From NCBI GenBank assembly GCA_027922465.2, contig BQMF02000436.1, forward strand, positions 248,001 to 312,000: a DNA stretch of 64,000 bases, written 5' to 3'. The stretch comes from Turritopsis dohrnii (taxonomy: Eukaryota > Cnidaria > Hydrozoa > Anthoathecata > Oceaniidae). The stretch's first letter is position 1. Every line of letters begins with the position of its first letter. The notes beneath the pieces are model-generated. The model did not search any database. It was not told the origin of the DNA and saw only the letters and a list, made by a program, of their open reading frames with translations. The position numbers were made by a program, and so were the translations under genes. Positions 24,039-36,246 of the stretch are shown here, piece after piece.

Positions 24039-24159
24039 CCCAGCCGGCACATTTGTTAAAAAATCTCTGCGAAGGAGTGCCTTTCCATAGAAACATACAC
24101 ACAATTTCCATAAAAGTTCTCTTCATCTCAGTGACTTTTTGCCAATTTTGCCGACTGGG
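24039..24159. repeat. MITE family A, copy 3
   Basis: Starts CCCAGCCGGCACATTTG and ends TTGCCGACTGGG. Internally it carries TCTGCGAAGGAGTGCCTTTC and the complementary CTTCATCTCAGTGACTTTTT. It lies immediately downstream of the transgelin 3' end. Confidence 0.75.
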
Positions 24160-24251
24160 AACTTTCATAAAACCACAACGTGTGACGCATGAGTCGTGAT
24201 TTTTTTTAATGTTTTATTGTTCTCAATTACTTCATGCTTTGAATTTACGCC

Positions 24252-26385
24252 TTAATCCATTATTGAACGGGTTTTTCCGAAATTCAAACCGGCTTGAGAT
24301 GCTCCTTGATTGGATCCAGCCTGTAAACCAATTATGCCTTGACTAGCCCGTAACTGTCTTTCGGTAAAATTTCGTTTGTTTTCTTTTGACTCACATGGTC
24401 CTAAAGCTGGTCCATCGTATCCGACCGATTGAGCTTTTCTGCCAAGAGCAACGATACCATTAATAACCTAAATGAGTCATAGAAAAACGTAACGGTAACC
24501 AATGAAGAGAATGAATGAAAATGCTTCCTTTTTCACTTAGATAACGACAATAAAAGGAAGGAACCATATTTTGCTGTCTGGTCAAAGAAAACGTTATCTT
24601 TTTAACGTATATAAACTTAGCAGAAACATCAATATCACTATTTCACACAAACGTTACCTCGAATATTATTACATTTTAGGCCTTTGAATTTACCTTTCCA
24701 ATAACTAAACAGTTTCATAAAAATCCTTAAAATGTGACAATCACTCATAAAAGTGGCTTACAGAAAGCTTTTTTACAAAAATCATCCTTGTGTTACGGTT
24801 CTTGACATTAACACAAAAATAACCCAACGGACAAAATCCTTAAAGAGTCACTGCAATGAAGAGAATTTTTATTGAAACGGTTTCCATAGAAATCCACTCC
24901 AGCGCATTACTTTCAACAAATTTGCGCAGTGGAAAACAAACCAACTACAGTGTTAGCAGTCGCTACTATCTCAATTTATCATGTGTAATTGTACCTTAGC
25001 ATCCCTCAGCAGAAAAGAGCTCGCAACAGACGTAATATATGAATCCTCACCTGAGGGATGTTCTGCTCTTCATACAAATCGACAGATTGGAAAAGATCAA
25101 GCTTTTTACAGCCTATCATTTGGCAAGCCTTCAAAAAGTTCTCAATGTTCTCCATAATTTTGAAGGGCATTTTGGAATAATTGATTTTTGGAACTGCATC
25201 GGGACTTATAATGTTGATAATCTTGCATAGCAATACTCCATCTTTTAGCTGAACCACTACATCCTTTTCATGTAAAACCTAAAAGATAACAAATTCTGTC
25301 AAAAACAACAACAACGACAAAAAGTAGCAAATATTTCGAGTCGACAGCTTGTATAGAAGTTTTTTGTAACTATGGTAACAACCGTCCACTGTTTACACAA
25401 CGGAAATTCAACAAACAAAAATGTATGATGTGTTTTGAATGTCTTGTTTTCGCTCGTGCACCTTTTTTCTTCTTGTTGTTTTTTTATGTCAAAATGATGT
25501 TTATTGAAAATGATAACATTTTGTTTACTTAAAATTTCGTAGCAACATCTTTTTATCCCTTTGAAGTATTTTTTAATAATCAATCTTCGATGAAGCCCTT
25601 GTCCCAAGATGTTTCAGATCTCTTAATATTATCCTTAGTTCAGAGTTTTCAGTCCTTCTAATACTCGGACGTTTTTTATCACGTGGGATGGAAATACTTT
25701 AAAGTCCAACGGGACTGCTGCTTCGTTTTGATCTCGCTTTGATTCCAATAGAAAGTGTTAGTAATAAAGCCGCTATATAGTTTGTTCAAAAGCATCGTCT
25801 TATGTGCTGTACTGTGCATTGTTGACTTGCTATTAACAAGTTCGATGTTGAATAAAACCTTAGGGGTAGGGGGGAGTTTTATGACATTTCTGTAGTCAAC
25901 AACCATTTTTTTGTCTATTACATTTAGAGATTGTAAGGATGTGTAATTAAAATAATTACGTTGTTTTCTTGTCTCGTAATTAGTGCAACGGAAGGATAAT
26001 TTTGTTAAATTAGGATTGATCACATGAGTGTAATAATAATTTTCACATTTAAATGAGATGAATAAATAGGTCAGTCCGGATAGGGGGCGAAGCAAGTTTT
26101 TTTTTATTCGATTTCTATTTTTCTGTTGTTTCATGTTTTCGTGAAATATCTCAGGAATGAAGTGGGAAATATAACAATAATCAAATAATCAAATAAATCA
26201 AAAAATCAATGTTTGAAAATGTTACTCACATCCATGTTGATTGTATTAGCCTCGTCGTATTCTGCATCTTCTAACACAGCCTGCATCCATTGAAAGCATT
26301 CCGATGCTAATTCTGCATCAAATTTTGCAGCACGTTTTTTAGCTAAGTCATAACTTAACCCAAAACCTCTTGGACGATTTGCCAT
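24252..26385 (-). CDS. Transgelin / calponin-family actin-binding protein (mp20-like)
   Basis: A cytoskeletal protein that binds actin filaments in contractile and other cells. Three minus-strand exons join in phase 0: 26230-26385, 25051-25278 and 24252-24467, giving 199 residues (human transgelin 201). The start MANRPRGFGLSYDLAKKRA is typical of the family. A single calponin-homology domain follows, with VVQLKDGVLLCKIINIISPD, then MENIENFLKACQMIGCK and LDLFQSVDLYEEQNIPQV. The last exon carries one calponin-family repeat (GIIGLQAGSNQGASQAGLNF) and ends KTRSIMD. Invertebrate muscle protein 20 and vertebrate transgelin share this layout. Intron 2 contains a MITE (24833-24932). No defect seen. 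Which paralogue this is cannot be decided without a tree. Confidence 0.93.
24833..24932. repeat. MITE family A, copy 4 (in transgelin intron 2)
   Basis: The left end is CCCAACGGACAAAATCCTTA followed by AAGAGTCACTGCAATGAAG; the right end is TTCAACAAATTTGCGCAGTGG. The arms are more diverged than in copies 1 and 2. Confidence 0.65.
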
Positions 26386-29001
26386 TATGATTGTTGTTGT
26401 TATTATTCTTATAGAAAACAACAATAAATAAATTGTCACAGTAAAAACATAAATTTGAATAGGTTGAACACATTTTAGCCAATTTGAAGGTTTCTACGGC
26501 ATTGGTGGGTAATCTAAAAATTCCAGTTGTCTTTAATTATTAAGTAAAACCACATCTTTAACCATTGTGTTTGATCTATGTTGTCGACAGTAGATTTTGT
26601 ACTAACCACATAAATGTTCATAAATGACCTTTTTTTAAAAACTCAAGATATTCTTATTTTCCTTATACTTTTTACCTATTATAATTTCTTTAGATTTCCC
26701 AGCCTCAAACTATTCTTTATCTTGTTGTTCTGCCTTGTTCTTAAAAAGTTTGCTTTTACATAAAAAAGTCTTTCCCTAATGCCCCCAAGAACTAAATGAA
26801 TCTCAAGAATTAAATGAATCTCTCATATCTGAAACAAAACAATATGAAAAAACAAACTTTTAACATATAAATATCAATCACGAAATCTCTGTTCTTGATA
26901 CAAGAATGAACAAATGCACTGTGAAATCAACACAACCAAATATGGCATAGGGTATTCAATTTCATTGTGTGAGGAGAACGTCAAACTTGCACATGTCTTG
27001 TTTCGTCACAAAAAAACACATTTGACACCTAATTTAGAAAGAAATTACATCTTTAAACCAATAATGAAATCTCAACTAAAAATTACCACACAAATTCACA
27101 AATAAAAACATTACCATCCAATTTGCGTTAGACGATGGCACGATCGAACGTCAACATCACAATGAATCGTTTAAGTGTAACTATCGAACAAAATTAACAA
27201 TTTGCCAAATGGGTCATTTGTATCAGTTTGTTGATACGATCATCTCGCTTTCCGGTCATTTATGTGATGAACAAAAGCTCCTCTGTAGACAATTTTTCAT
27301 GAAACAACAAATTTGGTAACAATAACCCCTTCACAAGAGGTTTTTCCCTTTAAAATGTATAAGTTATATAAGTATATACATGTATATAAGTGATTGCAAC
27401 GTCCAATTGTACACCGTTTCTCGTAATATTCTTACTTTAACTGATATTCTTCTTATTATGACGGTGATTAAAAACGGACATCTTTTCATTTAATTTCCTA
27501 TTACGCCTTTGAATTTCTTGTAGTTTCCTTATAAGTCCTTTGCATTTTTTAAGACTCAGTTTACACTATGTTTTAATAAGGATATCACGTTCAACGAAAA
27601 GACGGAAGAAATTCGAGAAACATAAACATATTATAGTAAACAAGAGAAAATTACAAAAAAACGCAATCAAAAAAAAAAAAATTTGTTTTTCTTTCTTGTG
27701 TTTCTTTCACGATTCTCTTTAAACGCTTCTAGTTATCTTATTATTATTTATCCCGTGTAAGTAAGCCCTTATACGAAACTGTTAGTGCATTTGTTTAAGT
27801 TGTGTCTACACTTAATTAAAAATATTGTTAAAATTAATCCTAAAGCTTTGAAGTATATATAGGACTGTATAAACTCACAGCGATATAATGAGAAGGTTTT
27901 AAAATTTCTCATTCTTTTTATAAATACTTTTTTTATAAGCTGTTGCCACTTTCTGCATGAGTCAGCAAAGTGTTCTGTTTGCATAAAGATCTATAGAAAA
28001 CGTTATGAAAGAAGATTTATAAAAATTGATAAAAATTCATCCTACGCAAAGCACGCAATATCAAGAAAAATAATAATTATTTGAAGTAATACATATAACA
28101 ATCAAATTATCTTACTTTCAAACAACAGCTGTGTGTAATAGAATTTTTTGTGACAAGTTTCTTAAAAATGATCAGACTGTCCCAAGTAGTATTCAAAACA
28201 TATACGTGAAATATGAAATATGAAAAATTATAAAATTAAAGTAAAATCATTAAATGACATTTTTTGAGAAAACTTAAAAGTACCAAACCATAAAAACCAC
28301 CTGGAATAACACATAGTCTTATACGCGCTTGTTAGTGAAACAAGAATTTTTGTCCAGAGTTAACCAGAAAAAGTCGTGGCAAGCCAGAGAAGCCTGGTGA
28401 CGAAATTCAAGTTTATCTTTAAAAGTACAACGTGGAATAAGCCAATTTAATTGTAGACGAAGAACAAATTCATCTTGCTTCAATTAAAGTTTCGTTTGAT
28501 GTGGGAACACTTCAAGATAAGACTGCGACGAAATTATTTACTTCACTGCAGAATGAAATGTTGATATTAGCAACTCATTATGTTACTAATTATGTCGAAA
28601 ATTGCCATTCTTGTACCAGGTGTTGCCGTTTCATATCACCAGCCATTTGCGTTTGTACATTGTTGATATGACGTCACTTTCTGATTGATATCTGCTCGCT
28701 GGTTCAAATTAATTTAATCGAGTTTGTCTGCCTTGACAAATGTAAACAAACACTTTGTGTTAATCTCCATATGTTGTTGTAGTTATCACTTAAGCATTTG
28801 TGATTATGTTTAAAATCTGTGTTCGTATTACATCTTTAAAGGCAATCGTGTCTTTAAGGGTGAAGTTAACAGGAGTTTTATTCGTGTAATGTTTGAAAAA
28901 GCTTCAAAAATGTTGAAAAATATTTAAAAAGTTTCGAAAATCCACTTTTCTTTTCTGCAAAGCAGAAAATGCGTTACAGTACATGTAAATACCATAAAAT
29001 C
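26386..29001. other. Intergenic, AT-rich
   Basis: Upstream of the transgelin gene, so it should include its promoter. No other gene recognised; the longest open frames (60-77 codons) lack motifs. A 13-base A run lies near 27665. A locally less AT-rich stretch at 28370-28640 shows no protein homology. Confidence 0.45.
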
Positions 29002-29472
29002 CCGGTGTAGCGGATTATTTTAACTCACTGGGAAAAATGACTCCCCCAGTTAAAATAAACTAGGAAATAATGACTCCCCTAGAGTAGAAATTTCCTAGGA
29101 AATAATGACTCCCTTTAGTAAATAATGACTCCCCATTATTTCGAATTGAAAAATGTCAGAGATTTAAAATAAACTAGTTAATCATGACTCCCACCCATCA
29201 AAAGAAGTCATTGCAGTGCATATCTTTAAAGGAGTGGTATCGTCATTTCAAATTTTATGACAAATTTTAGTTTAAAAAATGTATAGTTAACCTGCGTTAA
29301 AGCTTTTTTAAAAAACGTTTTACTTCCGAAGATATTGAGTTTTTAATTTTTTTATAAACCCCCGTCTTTTTTTCTGATGAAAAGCGTGTGACGTCATTGA
29401 AGAAGTTTCATTTATTTTTACTTGTTATGTCAGTGCAAAGGAGCGTATTAGTTTCTCATGTTTTCAAAAATC

Positions 29473-29720
29473 ATGAGTGAGAATTCAAGTGAAGAGGAAT
29501 CAGATGTTCTCAGCGAAGATGAAGAATATAGCAATGAGTTTTATTCAAGGATTTCAAAGAGAATTTTAGCGGTTTGAGCAATATAGTTTTGACCCAGTTG
29601 CTGTAAAGAACATGAAGAAGTCCGGATGATGATTTTGATGACAAAAATGCTTTACCGGAGAGAGTTGGCAACAAACAGTGATGCAAATGTGTTGCACAGA
29701 AGTTTATGCGATCGAAGACG
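29473..29720 (+). pseudogene. Possible remnant of an acidic protein with P2X7-tail-like zinc motif
   Basis: An ATG at 29473 opens an acidic peptide (MSENSSEEESDVLSEDEEYS) that stops after 34 codons. Just downstream, shifted in frame and with a stop inside, are FEQYSFDPV and ERVGNKQ-CKCV. This spacing recalls invertebrate proteins carrying the P2X7 C-terminal zinc-binding module, which are often spread with transposons. The match is short and broken. Confidence 0.3.
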
Positions 29721-30056
29721 ATAAATTTCGAATACATGCAATATTGAGTTGATCATTGATCGTAGTAAAATTCATATATTGAAAGTTAACGTTTTTCCAA
29801 TTTTCCGTTTTCCGTGCAGGAGTTCAAGAATCAATAGCTCATTCTATGTAAACAATAATGAAATAATCGGTGAAACGGAATAATATTCAAATGCCCAGTT
29901 CGAAGAGAAACACGAAAACAAAAATCGAAAAAACACTTGCACACATAGTCCAAGAGCTCTCGTCACATCTTTTCATATCATTTTCCTCAGAATTTTTACT
30001 AGTCTCAATGTCTTAGTTTTGTGGCAAGTATGAACGATCTGCCAGTCTGTAAGGGT

Positions 30057-30655
30057 TTTCAGGGTTCCTGTGACTTCCAGAGACCAAAAAAGGAGCTGTG
30101 AAAAAGGCTTGTTTTCATATCATGAGCCTCAGACTTAATATTTTTCCAAATGGAAGGTTTATGCATCAAGAACTGAAAAATACAAAATCTGACTAAAAAT
30201 TCGGGTTCCTTGGGCAATCTGACCCTCTCAAAGTCCGTTAAAAATAGGCTCATTTTCATATCATAAGCCTCAGACTTGAATTTTTTACAAAAGGTAGGTA
30301 TATGCATTAGGGAAACAAAAGCGCTAAAACTGACCAAAAATTTGGGTTCCTTGGCCAATCTGACCCCTTCAAAGATCTTACGCAAAAAGGGCTCATTTTC
30401 ATATCATAAGCCTCAGACTTGAATTTTTAGCAGAAAGTAGGTATATACATTGGGAAGACAAAAACGTAAAAACTGACCAAAAATTTGGGTTCCTTCGCCA
30501 ATCTGACCCCTTTAAAGATCTTACGTAAAAAGGGCTCATTTTCATATTATAAGCCTCAGACTTGAAACTTTTACAATAGGTAGGTGTATGCATTCGGGAA
30601 ACAAAAGCGTAAAAACTGACCAAAAATTTGGGTTCCCTGGGCTTTCATGTCTGAA
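30057..30655. repeat. Left TIR tandem array, four units of about 145-150 bp
   Basis: Each unit contains TTTTCATATCATAAGCCTCA then GACTTGAA, and CAAAAATTTGGGTTCCTTGG then CCAATCTGACCCC. The outermost unit is the most diverged. Confidence 0.85.
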
Positions 30656-30937
30656 AGGCGTCAGTTGAAACTTTGTTTATAATAGGAAAAGCAATGTTAC
30701 ACCTGTTACAAATTTTTCCTTGTCATCAATATGACAAGTTTAAAAAGAATAGACAGCTTAACAATAAAAATGAAATGAAAAAATATTGAAATGCTTTCAA
30801 CTGTGAAACATTAGTTCAACATTATGAAATGCTCATCTCATTTGGATTTCTGCCATCTTTAGTAGCTCTAAAGAAATAACACAGAAAAGGTTAATGAGCA
30901 GCATTGGCTTGAAGTTCAAAGGGTATTTTTAAAAGTT

Positions 30938-33713
30938 CTATTCACACCACTTAAAGTCTCGTTTTGCATCTGTTCGGTAGTTGTACGTATACTTATTAAC
31001 CCTGTAGGTAAAAAGCTTACATTCTTCATCACTAGTTTCATTATAGTTATCTTCCTCATCATAGTTGCTGTCGTCCTCATCGTCAGAGTCATTTGGCATA
31101 TCCTTTTCTCCATTGACATTGTCTTCGTCTAAATCTTCATCATCGCACTCTGAGAGAAAACAAAGAATTAGTTTAATTATGCAGATTAAACTCAAATGCA
31201 TATAAATCATTGTATATGACAACCATATTAAAATGTAGTGATTTCTTGTTGCTAAGCAAAATACCTTCAACTTGGTGTACAACATTCACGATCTTTGGTG
31301 CAGCATCCCCATCAAACCAATTTAGGTTGTAATGACCATCTTTCATGATCCAACCAAAAGATAATGAATTTTCTGCTTGTTGGTTGGCGTGTATACAATT
31401 TCTCCATAGCCTGGAAATATGACTTGTCCTTTTGAGCTTTTCTAGCAGCACTTTTGAACATGGTGGCAACGACGCAGCATCAAGCTTTCTCATATTGTCT
31501 ACTAAAGAATCGTCAGAACTCTTTGGCTTGTACTTCTTTAAAAAAAGTTCCAACCTTAACTCGTCCACTAGCTTCATCTTTTTGTGTCCATACATTGCAC
31601 AAACAAAACTTTGTACAACCATGATATCTTCCTTCATGACTGTATTCCAATTATGGAGTTTTGAAAACACTTTTTGAACCTTTTCTTCCTTCTCTAGTAG
31701 TTTTAATGGTCTCACTTTACCATTTCGATTGAATGAAGCAGTGTAATCACAACCCGTAAAGGCATGAAACGCTGGAAGTGCCTTACAAAACAATTCACCT
31801 AGATTATCATAAAGTTGATTGACACTGATATAATGAAGTGTGTTCTTTGACACCATGCCTGGCTCCATCCATACCTGCATACCTTGTTCTAAATTATGAA
31901 ATACACCTAAAGCAATCACCAAAACATCTGTATCCACTGTCCGAATTACTACATTAGATGGCGTTGTTAGCTTGGAAAGATGGTACAACATCCTGGTGTC
32001 AGCTTCTTCGTGGTTATAAGTGAATTCGTCTTCAACTGTTTTGATCATGACTCCATTTTGATTTTGAAAAGAATAACAAACATCTGAGGAATTGACAAAG
32101 ACCCTTTTTGGACCTATTATGGGCACCAGTTCATCATTTTCCCAAACATTTGTCAAAAATTCTACCAATGCTTCCTTGAATTGATCAACCCGTAATGCTT
32201 GGAGCCAATTGCCAGGTCGTTTTTGTTCTGGGCCAGTTATTTGGTAAGTAACTGCTCTGTTGCCACCCCGCTTGTTCCTTTCACAATCTTTAATAGAGGG
32301 GCTGATGGTTTTATCAAAAACCAGATGGATTTCTTTGCCACTTTGCCTACATACCTGTTTGAAAATAAATCTTGCCAAAGCACCAAAAGTGTTAGGTAAT
32401 TCTACCAATAGATGTAGGAAAAACATTCCATCAATTATTCTCACATGGATAGTTTGTGGACTTTTGGTGACGATGCGCTTTTCTAGCTCCGACAGCAACT
32501 TTGATTTAGGTGTCTTTTGCATGAAACCATCAGAGTGACTTAGAGATAATGGCACTGGAGTAAGTGGATACTTTAAAACTTCTTCCATGTCAACTTTAGC
32601 TTGTAGAGCATGAAAAAGAATACTTCCAAATAGGTCTCGAGTCAACGTTACTGTAACCAATTTATTTTCCGTTGCACTAGACACTTTGAATCGACCAGCC
32701 TCAGATGCAAAGTTCATTACCTTCTGACGTTTGATAGGATTGGAAATATTTTTGGGATCTTTTATACATCCTAGCATAAATTCATCTTTTGCCTTTGATC
32801 CAATTACTGAAACTTCTAACAAAAATGCTGATGTATCTGCTTTGGCATTTTTCCCTGTAGCTATATTAAAGAGATACTCTTTGTCAACTATTTCAGAGAA
32901 GGGATTCATTGTTTCCTCGATGGCTTTGATCAACTTGTTGATCAAGTTGATTGATTTCCATCATTCCTTTTCACTTGCTCTGCTTTAGTTTGATACTTTG
33001 TTCGACAAATAGCATGATACACAATTTCTTTTGCAACAAAGTCAACATTTCCAAGTTTAGCAAGCATCTGCTGGTCTTCTAACAACGTAGCATATTCTTT
33101 TACCTTTGCCTCAAAGTTTGAAGTTTCCGCACTCACCAAAGGTTGTTTTTTATTGTTGTGTTTCTTGTCTTTTCTACCACAAAATATACAAACTTTTGGT
33201 AGAACTCCTGTAGATGTGCATGGTAAAGTAGCTGTTTGGGATCTTGTAGTATAAGTAGCTACGGTGAAGTCTTCATCTTTATTCATGTACTCTTTGCTGA
33301 GCGCTGTAAAGCGTCTATAACAGCATACATGATAACCTTCTGAACCACCAACTTTTTCCGGCAAAACAACATTATTGTACTTTAAACCTTTGGACTTTCT
33401 GACTGATAGTATCGTGTTACATTTTTTCAAAGTGTCAAGATTGAATGAGGATATGTTTCCATCCACTCTACCATCTCCATCATGAAAAGCACACCATTTT
33501 CCTGGTAGAAAATGTAATTAAACGAATAAATATCTGTCGACAAAAGTTCTTCCAAGTAATGGCTCAAAAATCAGGCAACAAAAGTATTGATCATAACATA
33601 CAAAAGGAAAAAAAAAGAGTAAACACATTTACCACCGCCGCTATTATCATTTTCGTTTAAACTTTTCTCCTGGATATCTTCGTGCTCATCCGCTAAAACC
33701 AGGATGAACATTT
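30938..33713 (-). pseudogene. Transposon protein with Cys-rich N-terminus and FEN/XPG/PIN-like nuclease motif
   Basis: Minus-strand exons: a first acidic segment from an ATG near 33713 to about 33648 (ADEHEDIQEKSLNEN); 33501 down to 31265; and a last exon 31149-30938. The intron 31264-31150 has GT-AG borders and joins in phase. The N-terminal part has paired cysteines (YHVCCYRRFTAL, VCIFCGRKD, IVYHAICRTKYQ). The large part shows spaced acidic motifs EEADTRMLYH, RTVDTDVLVIAL and HAFTGCDYTASF, which recall the metal-binding sites of FEN1/XPG-type nucleases (ED, DTD, GCDY). The C-terminus is strongly acidic (DDEDLDEDN). At about 32942-32960 the two main open frames overlap out of phase, so one base has been gained or lost, or a tiny intron is missed. 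Similar anonymous proteins are common in cnidarian genomes. Confidence 0.6.
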
Positions 33714-34129
33714 TTTTATCTAATATGCCGAATTTAATAAAACATACTTCATTAAGAATTCTGAATTTTTTGTTATAGTAAATATTCTTTGCATAAAATA
33801 ATAATAAATCATACCTTCTGCCATGTGAAAATATTTTTCCAACTGTTGTTCTTTGCATGTATATCTCACTTAATGATTTTCTATATCTAATATCTAATAT
33901 ATAGTATTCTCTACATCGATATCTATCTTTATCTTTAACTGTAAACGAAAAAAAGCAAAACGAAGCTTTACCGATTCTTTTAATGTATGTATCTCTGTAA
34001 CACAATAATGTTTTTATCAATACTTCTATTCTTTTAAACTTTCCAATCTCTCTAACTTAATCAGTGATGTGTGAAAATGTAAATAATGCACCATTTAAAA
34101 TCTCTTGCTAAATAAAAATGAGCCCTTTC

Positions 34130-34740
34130 TACGTAGGATCTTTGAAGGGGTCAGATTGGCGAAGGAACCCAAATTTTTGGTCAGTTTTTACGTTTTTGTC
34201 TTCCCAATGTATATACCTACTTTCTGCTAAAAATTCAAGTCTGAGGCTTATGATATGAAAATGAGCCCTTTTTGCGTAAGATCTTTGAAGGGGTCAGATT
34301 GGCGAAGGAACCCAAATTTTTGGTCAGTTTTTACGTTTTTGTCTTCCCAATGTATATACCTACTTTCTGCTAAAAATTCAAGTCTGAGGCTTATGATATG
34401 AAAATAAGCCCTTTTTGCGCAAGATCTTTGAAGGGGTCAGATTGGCCAAGGAACCCAAATTTTTGGTCAGTTTTAGCGCTTTTGTTTCCCTAATGCATAT
34501 ACCTACCTTTTGTAAAAAATTCAAGTCTGAGGCTTATGATATGAAAATGAGCCTATTTTTAACGGACTTTGAGAGGGTCAGATTGCCCAAGGAACCCGAA
34601 TTTTTAGTCAGATTTTGTATTTTTCAGTTCTTGAAAAAAACCTTCCATTTGGAAAAATATTAAGTCTGAGGCTCATGATATGAAAACAAGCCTTTTTCAC
34701 AGCTCCTTTTTTGGTCTCTGGAGGTCACAGGAACCCTGAA
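34130..34740. repeat. Right TIR tandem array, inverted copy of 30057-30655
   Basis: Four units in the opposite orientation, each with AAGTCTGAGGCTTATGATAT and GGGGTCAGATTGGC. The outermost unit again carries the CCTTTTTTGGTCTCTGGAGG variant seen at the left end. Confidence 0.85.
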
Positions 34741-35483
34741 AACCCTTACAGACTGGCAGATCGTTCATACTTGCCACAAAACTAAGACATTGAGACTAGT
34801 AAAAATTCTGAGGAAAATGATATGAAAAGATGTGACGAGAGCTCTTGGACTAACAGAAAGTAAAAGTTCACCTATGTATAACGAAAAGTGTAGATAAAAC
34901 ATTAAAGTAAAACTCCTTATAACATGTTTACCACCAAATTTCTTCCAAAACATGATTCTTTAAAATATAAGTGACGTAAAGATGGAAGATTGGCCTCGCT
35001 TCAACTTTGCAATCCATATTTTTTTTAAATATGAATTTTAGGTAATCTAAGCAAACTAATGTTCTGCCCTTTGGTTGAGTCACTGTCACATCCCACAGCA
35101 GCACAAATAACCATGTTTTTCATTAGATTTAAAAAAAATACTTAGTTATTGCTTGAATTTCAAAGAACACTCGCTCGATTTGAATGCAAAACATCGCATC
35201 AACACTGAATATAACTTCTTCAATGACGTCACATAATTATTACTAATTTATTCAGCGTTTTAAGCCTATGTTTTAAAGTGGCATTTTATAGCGAAAAAAA
35301 GACTTTTTATTTCCAAATTAAATTTATTTTGTAGTATCTACATTAAAACAAGGGATATACGAAGAAAAAAAATTTTTTCAAATTTTCATGATACCACTCC
35401 TTTAACTATAAACCCTGAGAAAATAAGTTATCACATACCATATGATATAGTCGAACGTGCTAACCGCACTGGGCTTAACTTCA

Positions 35484-36246
35484 TTATTACTAGCATGTAG
35501 CTTTAGCTAAAAAATGCCCCCGCGCTCAAGCATTCCAATGTGTACACACAGCAAGCTATACATTGCAAGCTATACAACGGAAACAAAAACATATTTTTGT
35601 CCGAAAACTCAAAAAAATTCAGATGAATGTTTTTGCAAGTCTTTACACAGAAACAAATATATACATTTAAACTTTTGTTAACATTGTATAAACTAAACAC
35701 AATAAAAACAAGAAGAATTGCGAGCATGATCATTTCGAAATGGGAGATCAGATTTGAAAACTCCTTGACGGAGGGTCTTCACGGTTTTTCACTTACGTTG
35801 TAATTGAGTTAAACTTTCTTTAGGATAACTTTTTTTTATTGATGCTAATATACCTTTCAAAAAGTGTAATAAAGGCTTAACAAGTAATATCAGAAGTATT
35901 TGCTACAAACAAAAGAAATGTGTGAACTGAAACCATGGATACGTATTTTATAATCAAAAAAAGATTTGTTAAAGAAATTCTGTAAGAGCCAAAAGAAAAA
36001 AAACTTTTTAAAAAAAAAATCAAAGCAAAAAATCCATTAGAAATCTGCGTTTTAAACTTTGATTCAAAACAAAAAGTAGCCAATGTTTATAAAAAAAAAA
36101 CAACAAGAAAATGTAAAAAGCTTTTACTGATCATGATCACACACTAGTAGTATGATTAGGTTTGGCGCGAGGTGGACAGTTAAAATAGAAAAACACGAAG
36201 AAAGACAATTTGTAATATAGCTTTCTTGCATACACAGAAATCCAAT
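35484..36246 (-). repeat. Dispersed repeat X, part A (inverted copy)
   Basis: Near-identical complement of 49180-49945. Both copies run from ATTGGATTTCTGTGTATGCA to GCTACATGCTAGTAATAA. Each contains the same 76-codon open frame (MIMLAILLVFIVFSLYNVNK start), which is a property of the repeat rather than a recognised gene. Here part A points away from part B (36470-36505 and 41197-41406), whereas at 49.2-50.2 kb the two parts are collinear. Confidence 0.85.

Larger units (their letters stand above)
29946..34852 (-). mobile_element. 4.9-kb DNA transposon with about 0.7-kb TIRs and 3-bp duplication (Academ-like candidate)
   Basis: The left end starts TAGTCCAAGAGCTCTCGTCA; the right end is its exact complement, finishing at 34852. 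Both are flanked by ACA (29943-29945, 34853-34855), a 3-bp target duplication. The inverted repeats extend about 0.7 kb inward (29946-30655 and 34130-34852), and each contains about four tandem units of 145-150 bp. The interior carries one minus-strand gene with a Cys-rich N-terminal region and a FEN/XPG/PIN-like nuclease signature. As I recall, Academ transposons combine an XPG-type nuclease with 3-4-bp duplications, so Academ is the best guess. It was not verified by comparison. Confidence 0.7.
29230..35401. mobile_element. TTAA-flanked DNA transposon split by a later insertion
   Basis: Termini AGGAGTGGTATC at 29230 and GATACCACTCCT ending at 35401 are inverted, and both are flanked by TTAA (29226-29229, 35402-35405). 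TTAA duplications and AGG-type ends suit the Kolobok or piggyBac groups. Without the 4.9-kb insertion at 29946-34852 the element would be about 1.27 kb, too short for a full transposase. Confidence 0.6.

Noticed and set aside
30059..30385. 108-codon open frame (and its near copy at 34415-34663) as a small gene
   Set aside because: Both are translations of the tandem units inside the transposon's inverted repeats, with no known domain.
35503..35733. 76-codon membrane-like open frame, identical to 49696-49926, as a conserved gene
   Set aside because: Identity is explained by both lying in copies of dispersed repeat X; no evidence of selection or a family.
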